Origin: Limanda limanda
Lineage: Eukaryota; Chordata; Actinopteri; Pleuronectiformes; Pleuronectidae
Length of the DNA: 64,000 nucleotides
Direction: 5' to 3'
Assembly (NCBI RefSeq): GCF_963576545.1
Contig: NC_083642.1
Span: 3,348,188-3,412,187 of the forward strand
This document shows positions 22,511 through 35,204 of this stretch, piece by piece (the stretch's first letter is position 1; each line of letters opens with the position of its first letter). Both the position numbers and the translations under genes were made by a program. The notes beneath the pieces are model-generated. The model was given only the letters and a program-made list of their open reading frames with translations, searched no databases and was not told where the DNA came from.

Positions 22511-25500
22511 AGGGTGGGGCTTCGCAGGGTAAAGTGGCGTTCACGGTAGGATCCACGGTCGGAAATATCAGACATCTTTGTAAAACTTGAAAAACTTGTT
22601 CCAAACCGTCCAACGTCAAAACAAGTACTTCTTTGTACTTTATCTGTACTTCCTTGTACTTCTGTGTACTTCTTTGTACTTCTAGTCAGTTTCAGAGGTT
22701 TACAGATTGTGATCAGACTGATTATTCACACACTTTATTTCAATACTGTAATGATTCTAAATATGTTTAAAATATATATAAACGAAATGTGTTTTTTCTG
22801 TTTGTTACTTGTTTTTCTTTGTTTCCGTCGTCAATGAATAATTTTAGACCTCAGGGTAATTAGCATACGTTATTGTCAATATGTTTGTTTTGGTCTTTTT
22901 ATTTTAAAATGACAGTTCATTTTATTATTTTAACCATAAACTGCAGTGAACATGTGTTAATGATATGAATGAACTAATGATGCACGGGGACAGGGCTGTA
23001 ATCTTCGAGGTTCTTAAATGTCAGAAGTTTTCTGTATTTGATTCACTGTATTCTGAAGATGGCTCTGAACTATTGGTCAGAAACATAATCATAAATATAA
23101 ATAATATATATATATAACTAAAACTAAAATGATGATGATTGGATGTTTTGTGTCTGGTGTCACACCAGCTCCTCTACACAACTTATTATTGCAGTCGGGC
23201 TCTTCACAGTTATATGATTTGATCTGAGACGTCATGAGATGTTTAATAGAAAAGTTCTGCTGCAGGTTATTTATTCTGTTATATAACTCAGTGACAAAGT
23301 GCTGGGAATCACTGGTTAGATCCGGTTTAATCATATCAACAGTAAAATTGAAAAGACACAAAAAGTATCATATTTCCTTCTTAAATGCAGTTGAGTTGAA
23401 GTATAAGTGTATATTTTCTTACTCTTTAAAAAAAAACGTATGTCATTATTTTCAGATGTTATTATTATTATTACCATATTTCAGGATATAGTATAGCTAT
23501 ACAGCTCTGAACATTTTTCAGAGCTGTTTTGTCTTTTAACTGTTTATGTGCACACGGATCCTGAGAAAAGTTTATTCCTCTATATGTTTTACAGATGTGG
23601 CTGGAACTAAATAAATAAAGTTGTAAATGTGACTCACACACAGTAGCTGTGCATTAAAGAGATGTTTAACCTCCAGGGGGCAGAAAGACCCCAAAGCAAA
23701 GTGTCAGCTTCAGGTTTTGGGGAAACCAACTTCACTGAGCGTCCTGCAGAAACACAGCTTTACATCTTTCAGATTTCTCAGATGTTGCACGTCCATGAAA
23801 CTGTGAAAGAAAGAAAAGAGCAGCAGAGTAAATTTTGAGGTATAAAAAGTTGAACTGTGATTGGATCATGTGTTCAGATGAGGGATGGATCTTTTCATTC
23901 GGTTAATACGTATTTAAATGGCTTTAACTTTGACTTTAAATTGTCTCGATGACCAATCAAAGTTCTTTACATTACAGTTTTGCCATTAACAGCCCAGCAC
24001 GGAGGTCAGTATCTTGCCCAAGGACACTTCGGCATGTGGAATGAGGAAGACTGGGAATCGAACCACTGACTGCACTGGTCAGACCTGCTCCTTTCCGCCT
24101 GATGTAAATGAGAACTTCAGTTACTTTCCCACTGGACCCGTCTTTATCTTTCAATACCAATGTGCCACAGCTGCCACTGATTTATAAAACTAAACTCTGT
24201 AAATTTCGACCCCTGGTTAAATCTTTACATCACGTGTGTTCGCTGCCGATAAACAAATTAAATGACCGAAATGTAAATACCTGAAACCTTATGAGGCCCA
24301 AATCAATGCAGGATCCTTGGTTTCAACTCTCGGCTTCTTTCCTTGATACAAGCAATGTGAGCGTGTTTTTAAAACATATGAAAATAATTCACAGTTTCTG
24401 ACAAAGATGAGCTTTATCATCGGGACCTTTTCTAAACTTTGACCCTGAGAAATGACTCACTCTGATCCAGGTGCATCCCAGACTCTCGTTGTATTGTGGA
24501 ATATGAATTCTCTCTCTCTCCTCACATCATAGTTTAATCTCATCCGCTCGCTGCACAGAAACGAGTCACAGAAGAAGTAGGACATGTGCTGGAGTGATTC
24601 CACAAAGGATCATGCTTCCTCCTTCACTCAGTGCGAGGCCTTCATTTCATATTATGCATCGACAATGGGATATTCTATGCTGTTACCTTGGAAACAGGCA
24701 TGTGTTGAGTCCCCGTGTGGAGACGGGGGAGAGAATGATCCTTTATGTGCCGGGTAATGGCAGAAAAGCAGCATGACTCTAATGTGCTCTAATGTGTCTT
24801 TTCAGTTCCACTGCTGGCGAACGGTTGCTCACAGTAAATGGATGTGAAGCTTTTCACATCAGTAATAACGTTCCTATGATTCAGAGGAACTCAGAGACTT
24901 CTCTTTATTCTCTTTTCGCTGAATGAGGTTCACTTCAGAAGTGACTGTGCAGGAAGGACGGACCTGTTCTCTTCTTCCTGTGCTCTCCATCCTCATCACC
25001 TTCATGTACATTTCTTCTTATGACATATTTACAGTTTGTGTTGCAGCCGTGTTGAAGTTGATTTATTTTCACATTCTTTATCGTTGTTTTTATTTGCCTT
25101 TGTGAGCAGGTGCCGTCCTCGGGTTTGAGGGCCGGCTCTGACCTGTAAGTACAGCGAGAGGAGTGACACGTTTGCTTTTGCAATAAATTACAAACAGTGA
25201 CTCTGAAAACTCTTTGGATTCATTTCTTTGGGACGTTTTGGCGTTGGTGGTGGTGACGGTTGCTCGCCAAGATCCTTCAGCCATCACTGCGTTCATTACC
25301 CTCTAGGTGAAGCTGCCTCTCTGGTTCCCACTACGGCCCTAAAGACACAGAGTCGTATCAGCCAGCTAGAAATCAACGTAAGACAAAATTACTTATAATC
25401 TCCTCATCCAGTCAGCTTCTTGGGCATATTTTCCAGAGATGCTCACAGCGACTTTATCTCCTCAGGAAACTTGTGTAAGGCACTAGAACTAGTAGAACTA

Positions 25501-25915
25501 CCTAAACTGTAGATCTATGAATAAACTCTCTCGGGTTGTGTCAATGGAAACCAAACCAGTTGGCAAACCCCAAAAGCCGTCGGCTCGACTCTTTACAGAA
25601 AGGACGAGGAAGTATCCTGGTCAAAAGCTCCCATCCACTCTTCTGCCAGTTTGAGCCTTTGAGCTCTAGGAGGCGCTATAGAGTCCGTCCAGCAACTTAA
25701 CATTAATTTAAGAAGTCCTTCATACAAAGTGCCATCAATATCCTTAACTCTACGAAGTGACCAAGAGATTTACCCACATAAAGTAACATGAACTGACTTT
25801 AAATCTATCATATGAGTTCGTCCACGTGTTTGTTTTACTAATTGCTTCTTTGTTTTTGATGTTTTTTCTTGTGTTTGCAGAAGATGAATTTCCACCTTGT
25901 TCGACTATAAAGAAA
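22511..25915. other. Intergenic, no gene recognised
   Basis: AT-rich DNA with CTTTGTACTT-like repeats near 22625-22685. A degenerate dispersed repeat at about 23950-24120 contains TTGCCCAAGGACACTTCGGC, shared with 37085-37220. No credible exons. Confidence 0.55.
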
Positions 25916-26363
25916 CATTCTGTTCTGTTCTGTTCTATTCTGTTCTATTCTGTTCTACTCTATAGTCATAGACTGTAAATAACGATGGACAACAAGTCTC
26001 CGCCTCTTCCCACTTTCCTGAACTGGAGCCCAAACTTCCCGGGGATTAGCGCCGCCATCTTGTGCCGTAGGAGCCGGAGTCCGAGCAGAATCAATATAAG
26101 GGTGGAGCCTCGGCCCGTCCAATCCAGAGTCAGTCTCAGCTGTCAATCATCAGACAGACTTATCAGAAACACTTGAAAACTCATCAGAACAGAAACAACT
26201 ACTTAAAATCATTTCAGATGTACGTAATGATTTTGGTTCATGTCCCATCTGTTAATATGAAGGATGCTGGATTTATGACCTCTGCTGCAGTCCGCCACCA
26301 GATGGCGATCAACATGCTTCACATTTGGGGAGCGGTCATGTCGTCCATCTTTGTTTCAGAGCA
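25916..26363. mobile_element. Pentanucleotide repeat followed by a MITE-like element
   Basis: TTCTG/TTCTA pentamers (25916-25961) abut an element starting CATAGACTGTAAATAACGAT. Its far end, inverted, reads CTGAAACAAAGATGGACGAC, so the two ends are imperfect inverted repeats about 395 bp apart. A related GACTGTAAATAAAGATGG fragment occurs near 42640. Family not assigned. Confidence 0.45.
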
Positions 26364-29074
26364 CATCTCCATCCATAACCTGCACCCCCCATCCCTCATC
26401 CTCGAGAGGGTCTCTGGGTGGAGCTGGAGCCAACCCCAGCTTCTTGATATATATTCTGTGGTTTTAATAACAGCTACGTCTTCACGACTGATTGGACGCT
26501 CCAGTGACGTTAGGGAAAGTCGACGTGGGCCGTACGACGATTAGCATGCTAATGTCATTAGATACAACAGGTATAGAAATAGAAGCAAAGCGACGGATCA
26601 CATCAGTGTCGGCTGGAGACGGCGAAGGTGAGTAAAGAAATGAAGTTCGATGCTGAGCCTGAACTTAAAACTGGTGAGTAAACAGCATCATTGATGGTTC
26701 AACTGGGAACGAATCCCCTTTCCTCTGGTCACAGAACCCACCAACATCTGGATAGATTCAATGAACATTTCTTCCAGGTCAGATGAGTAGAAAGGTTTTC
26801 TATCGACTGTGATCATAAAACATGACATTCAAGTGAAAGCGCTAATTTCTTCTTCTTTAATCCGAAGTTATGACGAAGACTGAACTTCCGGGCGTTGTTG
26901 CGTAAATAGTCGTGAATGTTTGTGTATTTATTGTGTTTTTATCTGGGGAACAACAAATGTTTGACGTCATATCCTGGAAATGTAAAACTAACAAGACAGC
27001 AAGGTGAGAGAGCTTCTCAGGTTCTGGTGCATTCACAACGTCAGACAAGACGAACTTCTCTCTGGTAGCGGAGTCGACACGTTTAATAAAGCTGCAAACT
27101 TTGGTGTCAAAGAGATATTGAATGAAATATAAGTATAATTGCGAATGGGTGCAAGCAATTATTTATGTAAACCACTCGCATATAAAAATTCTTAAGACTG
27201 AAATACTTGAAAGTCTTTAAGTATTATCAGCAAAATGTAATTTGAGTTCCAAAACAGAAATTCATCATGTGAAGTATCATTTGATCAAATAATACTTTTA
27301 TTAGCATCAGTGATGCATCATATCTCGTGTGATGATCTTTTGTCTTATTGTAAAATATGAATCTGTAAAGTAAATAGTAAGTATTGCTGGAACATAAACT
27401 AAAATATGATTAAACTAGTTAAGTAAAAATACAAGTACCTCTACTAATTTCAGATTAAATTAACTCTACTGCCATTTTGTGTTATATTGTCTGTTATTAA
27501 CTCAGCATATCTTGAATGAAATATAGATGTTAAATCACAGGAGGCTCCTGAATAATACATATCAATAACAGCAGCATCATTCAATTCTGCTTCATGTGCA
27601 TTTTATTGAAAGAACACACTCAACACCTGTTGTTATATTAATATATGTTTTATTCTTCTCCATTTTTATTATCATTAAGTTTTATTTTCATATTTGCAAA
27701 TCTAAAGGTCCTTTGTGCACAGACCTGTCATCACGGCACACACACATCGGCACAACAAGATTGGTCAGAAAGAGATAAATTCTAATCACACAATTTAATC
27801 ACACAATTTCATGACTTTTGCAAGACTTGGGAAAGACGAACTATAACAATAACAAATTTGATCTTTTTTATTTTTTATCCCTCCATTGAAATCAGAATTT
27901 ATAGTATGATGTGCCAAAATAAAGCGTACTAGTAACATGGACATTCTGAATTCTCAAATGAACAAAGCATAAATAAAAAAAGGAAATTAAAAAACATGAG
28001 ATATAACCATAAGATGTACAGCAGTTCATAGAATAGAGCTCTGATGAATGTGAAGTGAAGTTTTGCCATAAAGGTGCCTCTTCCCCTAACATGAAATAAA
28101 ATAATCTCTGTCTTTAAATAAGAAACTGCTGACAATATAAAAATACATGGCATTGTACTGTAGTTCATTAAATAAACCAACAATTCATATATAAAATATT
28201 ATATTGACGTGTATAAAAATATGCCTTACAACTTTTTGAAAAGGGTAACAGCCGTAAGCTTTTTGTCTGCCACTTCAGAACACACAGTCGACCACAAAAA
28301 CTCCAACATATGTACAAACAATCAACTAATAAGCAGTCAGAACGCCATTTTGACAAATAAAATGAACAGAAGCATCCAAGATCATATTCTTATGACTATG
28401 TTTTCTGACTTTACACATATATAAGATACTGTAAGATTCAAGCAGTACTTGATGGAAATACATACTCAAAAATAAATTAATAGAAAAGAAATATTCTGTG
28501 GATTAGGTATACGCTGAGATCAGTGTATCTTTGGAGAGAGGGAGAGAGGACGGTGAGGGAGACACATGTTTCAAACGTCTTGTGTCACATCACCTGCGTA
28601 ACAGTATTTCAGCCCACTGAGATCAGAACGAGCACAGGCAGTGTCAGCTATCCTAAAGTAAAGAGGAAAACGAAAAATCTACCAGAAAGCCAGGACAAGA
28701 GCCAAGGAATATAGAGCTCACTCTGAGTGCTAGCGCTCGGATCACTGAGGCGGTTCACGCAGAGCGAACGTGAGCATGCAGCGTGTCACCGGACGACGCA
28801 GAGGACGCTGCTGCAACTGTTGCACATTCAGGCAGATGTTGTTGTCGCTGTGACTGTGAGAGTGTGTGTGTGTCTTGCTTCTACAGAGGACATGAACGTT
28901 AACTGTTGTGGATTTCCCATAGGAAGTGGTTTATCCCTGCTGCCTCCTGTCTAGGCAGTGTCTAGCACAAGCTAAAGCCAACCCCTCTCCCTGTGCTCCT
29001 GCTGCTCCTCCGCCACCTCCTCCTCCTCCTCCTCCTCTTCCTCCAGGCTCAGAGCAATAGGACAGACTCATCCC
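26364..29074. other. Intergenic DNA and likely igfbp6 3'UTR
   Basis: No protein-coding frame recognised. The part next to 29075 is expected to be igfbp6 3'UTR on the minus strand. Its poly-A site cannot be fixed: TTTATT (minus AATAAA) occurs near 27600 and other places. Confidence 0.4.
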
Positions 29075-31455
29075 TCACTCCCCATCGCATGGTAAAGTAC
29101 CATCTTCGCTGGCACGTGAGGGCACGGGCGTGCCCAGCTCGTCCACGCACCAGCAATGGCCACGCTGCATGCCCTTGGAGGAGCGGCACTGTGGAGATGA
29201 AGAGACAGAGAGGGAGATGTTGAAAGGGAACGGAGGGCGGAGATGGAGTGGGAGAGTGGGAAAGGTGGTGAGAGAGGAAGAGAGAGAAAATGATATGTCA
29301 TCATAGCGCAGTCCCGATTCTCCGTGCCCACAGCTGAGACGCTCCGAGGGAGAAGTGTCAGTTCTCCTCAGCCCCGGTGGCCACAGACAAATCTGTGGAA
29401 GCAGAAATCTGCAGTGGAGTGCAACTGACACCGGGTCAGTGCAGCAAACACACACCATCACATCACATCCAACAAAGTTCCAGTTGTTTCATGTGCATTC
29501 AGGTGACTGGGAATACTCTACCTGCTTTTTCCTGTAGAAGCCGCGGGTGTCACAGTTGGGGATGTAGATGTCTCGGTCGGACTGGAAGATGGTCAGCTCC
29601 AGACCCCTCAGGACGATGTTCAGCAGTTTGCGGCAGGGAGCCTGAAAACAGCAATGCAGAGTGTGTCTTCAAACATCACCAGAGGCAAAGAGAGAAGACC
29701 TGTGCCCCCCCGCCCCCCCCCCTCAGCTGATTGGCAGAGATCCCCTCCGATCACACAATCTGTCCATGTGAGGATCAGCCGCTGTGATGCAGCAGCAGAG
29801 CCCGGAGCAGGGGATATGTATATTTATATCAGATGCCACATATTGTATAACATTATATAATCATATTGTTACACAATGCTTTGGCTTTTCAGGTCACCGG
29901 GAGAAGTGACTGTGCGTTTTTGTGTCACTTTGTGTCACTGAGCGGTTTCATCTTCGTCGTTTGTGCAGCTGCTGTCGTTCCCACGATGACGATTTCAGCT
30001 CAAATGCTGCAGATCAGCTTGTAAAGTCTCAATAATCTGTGGCGGCAGCGGCAGACTTGAAACTTTCCTGATTCACATCATGCTCAATTAGTTCTGCCGC
30101 ATAGCAGCGCACACATCATGCACCACAATGCATGGCTTCAGAGCAGTGTGTACACATGCCACTGCAACACCCGAGCCAGCAGAGGATCTGTGCTGCTAAC
30201 TCTCCACAACGCAGCTCGACACACGAGCCTCTCCAGCACGGCTCGTGTGTATTACTGAAATCTGGGTTATGAAAAATGCTTTACACGAGCCATTCAGGCA
30301 AGAGTCCGTCAGCTTCACTCATCACAGGCTGTGAAATAAGAGCAAGAACTTACTTTTTCAATGTCACCGCTGTGTGAGGGATGAGGACCTGAGGGGAAAC
30401 GACACAGCAGCATGAGAACGTGACGTGAAACCATCTTCAAACCACGTCCAATGTCACATTTCACATTGTCACACGGAGACACAGATGAGCTCTATCTGAG
30501 GACGGACACCGAGACACCGAATGTCCATCAGTGTGTCCTCTTCACACAGTTAATCGCAGTATCTCCGTTTGAACAGTAGATGGAGATCACTGCAATGAAA
30601 AGCTGCTTGATCAGGATGTGACACTGTGACAGTTTCATTCTGAATTCTCCACAGAGAGAGAACGACTTGTAGGACAGATCACTGTCACTGAAATGAACAA
30701 ATCATATAAAGGTGCATTTTAACTTAAACACTGTTTCTCAATGAATCATATTCACACCGAGGTTGGAATCATTTCAGATTGATGACAGGACTGTAAAGAC
30801 ATTTTTGTCGCTGCAGAGGAGACTTGGATTGTGGAGGTTTGCAGATGTGCTGCACAGAATGCATGGAGGCTTAAATGTCACACACACTAACTGCGCTTTC
30901 TTTTTGTTGGTGAGTGACACAGCATCACATGCGATCTATAGATATACAGGATTCTCACTACGTATATAATCATGTGGAGGTGACATCTTTACAAACCACT
31001 GTGCAATGCAAGGCTACCTGCAGCTCCCATGCATGTGCATCTCTAGCTGCATGCATGCATGTACGTATATGTGCATACGTGATTTCATGCACGTGCGTGT
31101 GTATATACAGTATCTTACCTGTGGGGGGGGGCTTCTCAGTGGGACTAGTCCTGCTGTGCTTGGCGCAAATACCCCGTCCCTGCAACAGAGCCTGGAGGGG
31201 GCTGTGCTCCCGTGGGGGGGGCACACAGCGGAGCCCCTTGGCACAGCTCAGTGTGTACACACCACAGGGCTCTCCCACGGCCAGCACTGAGGTGCTGCCG
31301 GCAACATTATGGTCCCTGGGGGGCCGCCCTGCCCCCAGTGGATCCCTGCAGGAGGGACAGACCTTGAAGGGCCCCAGGCGGTTTGCTCCGCTCCTGGATC
31401 CGCAGTGAGCAATCAGCAGCAAAACAATGGCTGTGAAGTTAGAAAGGATAGGCAT
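29075..31455 (-). CDS. igfbp6: Insulin-like growth factor-binding protein 6
   Basis: Complete four-exon coding region, 201 aa: 31119-31455, 30354-30388, 29522-29641, 29075-29188, all GT-AG and in phase. It encodes a secreted protein that binds IGFs (IGF-II preferred in mammals) and limits their action. Visible: signal peptide at about 1-23 (FTAIVLLLIAHCGS). The N-terminal IGFBP domain has Cys at 33, 36, 64, 71, 77 and 97, including GEPCGVYTLSCAKGLRC and ALLQGRGIC. A short variable linker (about 100-124) follows. The thyroglobulin type-1 domain carries YIPNCDTRGFYRKKQC, GHCWCVDELG (174-183) and final LPC, ending DGE. The GCGCCxxC motif of other IGFBPs is absent, as in IGFBP-6. The start is the ATG at 31453-31455 (AAAATGC); the open frame upstream has no ATG. 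A weak TATA-like TTTAAAAG is at 31687-31694. Teleosts have 6a and 6b; which this is cannot be told. Confidence 0.95.
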
Positions 31456-31529
31456 TTTCTGTCCAGGTCTTAGGTTCTTCACACTGTCACTCTCTATCAG
31501 TTAAATGTGGCTGGTGCTATTTCTGGATG

Positions 31530-31743
31530 TATATTTCTCTCTCTCTCTCTCTGTCTCTCTCTCTCTCCTTCCCTCGGTCTTCCTCCTGTTTCTGCACAGT
31601 AGTCTTCCTTGGTGCTTTGCCGGTTGAGTCCCCTGCAGAGCCAGAGGAGACAAATGGAGATCGAGAGAGAAACAGCAAAGCACCAGCTTTTAAAGATCTG
31701 AAAGGCGGTGATAGAGAGTGAGTGAGTGAGTGAGAGAGGGAGG

Positions 31744-31782
<39 letters not shown>

Positions 31783-31821
31783 AGAGAGAGAGTGCACAGT
31801 TATGACACCTTCAGGGGCTGG

Positions 31822-31861
<40 letters not shown>

Positions 31862-31900
31862 GAGGGAGAGAGGGAGGTGGCAGGGAGGGAGAGAGCAAGT
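31530..31900. repeat. CT and GA microsatellites flanking the igfbp6 5' end
   Basis: (CT)n at about 31530-31567 and an interrupted (GA)n/GGGA tract at about 31716-31876, immediately upstream of igfbp6. Arg/Glu-rich or Ser/Leu-rich frames here are repeat translations. Confidence 0.9.
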
Positions 31901-32439
31901 GGGGGGTGGATTATGTTCCTTTCAGAAATGATCAAAATCTCTCTCCACCCTTTCCTGTTCCACTCTCACACATACGTCCTCTTACACATGAAAAAGTAGT
32001 TGTCATGCTCAGATATTTGCACTTTCTTTCCAGTGGTCACAGACCGGTTCGCCATGGAAACTGAAACCAACGTGCGTGAGCCTCCATCAGCGTCGCAGCT
32101 GCAGAGTCATCGTCCCCAACGTGTGCACGGCTGTTCGCTCCTGGTGGAGTCCTGGAGGTGACGGAGGAGGAGGCGGCTGATGCTATAGAGATTCATGATT
32201 GGTCACGTATATATATCAAAGTTTGGAGAACACTGGAGGAAGGAGCTGGATGCACAAATGTTAGAAGTGTGAATTACTTGATATATGAAGTGAAACTGTC
32301 GTCAAATCACTGCTGAGTCAGAGAGGATCTGCTCTCAGGTCAGTCGGGCTCTGGACCACATCACATGTTGAAGTAGGAGGGCAGCGGACACAATTCTTTG
32401 CCAGTCGTTTGAATTGCAAGAGTAATCATCTGGATGATT

Positions 32440-32493
32440 AGGAGGAGGTGGAGGAGGTGGAGGAGGTGGAGGAGGTGGAGGAGGTGGAGGAGG
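32440..32493. repeat. (GGAGGT)n hexamer repeat
   Basis: About eight to nine units of GGAGGT/GGAGGA in the igfbp6-spryd3 intergenic region; the poly-Pro frame on the minus strand is an artefact. Confidence 0.9.
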
Positions 32494-32617
32494 AATCACT
32501 TCTTCTGCAGGAATGCACGTGGAGAAGCCAGAGTGAGAGAGCTCATAATGCAATCCATCGCTCCACTCAGCCAGTTAAGATCCTCTGTACACGGGCGCCT
32601 TCGTCAAAAGATCACAG

Positions 32618-32670
32618 CACACACACACACAGAGACACACACACACACACAGAGACACACACACACACAA
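32618..32670. repeat. (CA)n with AGAGACA interruptions
   Basis: Three CA blocks separated by GAGA motifs. Confidence 0.9.
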
Positions 32671-32861
32671 CACAGCTGCAGAGCCAGAATGTTCTGTGTG
32701 GATCACAGGGAACCGTTAGAATCACTGGAACGTCACATCACACCGTGTTTATGATATAAGACACTTTTCATTATTAATAGTAACTTAAATGTATCTTGAA
32801 TTTTAAAGGATCACGAAAAAAGCTTTGACGCAGTTTACTGAAGTCGTTTAACAGCATTGAT

Positions 32862-32910
<49 letters not shown>

Positions 32911-34067
32911 CCAGTTGTTGCACAGTCACAAGGGAACTCGTCTTTCTTACAGGGACAGAGTGAAGCAAATAATTAACTTTTAAGTTGAAGACACGTTTTA
33001 AAGTAAGGTTGAAGTTAGCTTAGGTTAGGTTCGTGTGTGTGGTCCAGGGAATTACTCATGTTGTGGGGACCTAAATCTTATTACACAATCACATGATCGG
33101 GACAAACATCAAGTCCCCAAACTGTAAATCATTACATTTTAAGGTTAAGACATGTTTGAGGGTTAGGGTGGGTTTAGGTTGGTTTAATTTTAGGTTTATG
33201 TTAACCTAGGCTTAGGCAACTATGGTTAAGGTTAGAGTAAGTCTCCAGGAAATATTTGCGTTTGTGTGTGTGTGTCTGTGTGTGTGTGTGTGTGAACCAG
33301 TTGTTGCACAGTCACATTAAGGGAACTTGTCTTTCTTACAGGGACAGAGTGAAGTAAATAATTAACTTTTAAGTTGAAGACACGTTTTAAAGTAAGGCTA
33401 AAGTTAGCTTAGGTTAGGTTTGTGTGTGTGTGTGGTCCAGGTATTACTCATGTTGTGGGGACCGAAATCTTTTTACACAATCACATGATCGGGACAAACA
33501 TCAAGTCCCCAAACTGTAAATCATTACATTTTAAGGTTAAGACATGTTTGAGGGTTAGGGTGGGTTTAGGTTGGTTTAATTTTAGGTTTATGTTAACCTA
33601 GGCTTAGGCAACTATGGTTAAGGTCAAAGTAAGTCTCCAGGAAATCATTGTGTGTTTGTGTGTGTGTGTCTGTGTGTGTGTGTGTGTGAACCAGTTGTTG
33701 CACAGTCACATTAAGGGAACTTGTCTTTCTTACAGGGACAGAGTGAAGTAAATAATTAACTTTTAAGTTGAAGACACGTTTTAAAGTAAGGCTAAAGTTA
33801 GCTTAGGTTAGGTTCGTGTGTGTGTGTGGTCCAGGTATTACTCATGTTGTGGGGACCAGAATCTTTTTACACAATCACATCAAGTCCCCAAACTGTAAAT
33901 CATTACATTTTAAGGTTAAGACATGTTTGAAGGTTAGGGTGGGTTAAGGTTGGTTTCATTTGAGGTTTATGTTAACCTAGGCTTTGGCAACTATGGTTAA
34001 GGTCAAAGTAAGTCTCCAGGAAATCTTTGCGTTTGTGTGAGAGTCTGTGTGTGTGTATGTTTGTGTA
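32862..34067. repeat. Three-copy minisatellite, unit about 390 bp
   Basis: Each unit starts with a (TG)n run then GAACCAGTTGTTGCACAGTC (unit landmarks at 32908, 33294 and 33688, spacings 386 and 394). It continues through GGGACAGAGTGAAG, GGTTAGGTTCGTGTG, ATTACTCATGTTGTGGGGAC and AAGTCTCCAGGAAAT. Units 2 and 3 are more alike than either is to unit 1. No coding potential. Confidence 0.92.
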
Positions 34068-35204
34068 AACACAGAATAAAAGTGTAAAAGCAGAAATGTA
34101 GAGCTGTCTGGTGGAGTCCTGCTGAGGAATGAATTCCTCTCTTATCTGGAGTCCCGTTGTCTCCGGTGTTATCTGCTCTGGCCTCGGTGCCACGAGTGAC
34201 AGATGGAACGTGAACTCAGAACAGACCATGAAGCACAAGCAGAATTAGAATATAATCTTAGCGATGAATTTCCACCATCGAGCAACAGCAACTTGAAGCT
34301 TTAGGAATCAGTCATATTTGTCAGCTGGTTTGATAAGATGTCAGGTTTCATAATGTCAGCCTGAGCTGGAGGTTATGGTGACAGGCCGTCTTCACTGTCT
34401 GCTGATGTTTTATTTATTTACTAATTTCCAAATCTCAGTCTGTCTGTCTGTGACCCACATATCTCCGGAGCCGTTCATCCTATCAGCTTCACACTTGGCA
34501 TGAGTATTGTTGAGGGTCAAGGGGGGGGTGCGCTGTTGAATTTGGTGCAATTTGAACACGTGATACGATCAATTTTCATAAAATTTGAATATATAGGTGA
34601 CCAGCGTGACTGGGACTCATCCACGTGGCTACAACAGATTCTTAACCATCTTCTTTGTCTTTACTTTCCACAGCTCAACTGTAGTTTGCTTGCAGTCAGT
34701 TTTAGAACAGGCTCTGCTGTAGTCTACCAAACCATAAATGGATTAAATGTTATCTATTATCTTCAGATGAATTGATGAAGACAATGAGGTGTTTCCTGAC
34801 TTGTGAAGTGAGCGGGAGACACAGACGACCTTAGGGGCGTGTCCTCGCTGGGACTCAGGACCACGTGAGGCTCTGACATCAGCAGCTCGTTGCTCTGATT
34901 CATCTTCATCAGGAATCACCTGCCGGCTCCTGTTCCCTTGAGCTCTGGAGCTGCAGCGCTCCTGTGTTTCCACATATCAGGAGAATGTTCCAAGAGCCAC
35001 GCCAGACCAACGGGAGCTGCCCTGGATTCTTCAGTTTTCCTTCCTCCTCCAGGCAGCCGCACACGTGATCTCTTCCTCCTCTCTGCCTCGCTGCCTCAGG
35101 TCTGTGGCAGTAAATCTCTCTGCTGCCACCTCTGCTCACAACACATCCCAGATCCTCACAACCCCTGAGATAGATAACTAGATTGACTAGAACATGCAAA
35201 CCTC

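Noticed and set aside
31456..31482. Nine-residue N-terminal extension of igfbp6
   Set aside because: It begins with GTG. The first ATG (31455) has AAA before it and is followed directly by a good signal peptide.
31726..32064. Arg/Glu-rich frames upstream of igfbp6
   Set aside because: Translations of the GA microsatellite.
32862..34067. CRISPR-like regular repeats
   Set aside because: Units are about 390 bp with no short repeat/spacer structure, in a vertebrate genome; this is a minisatellite.
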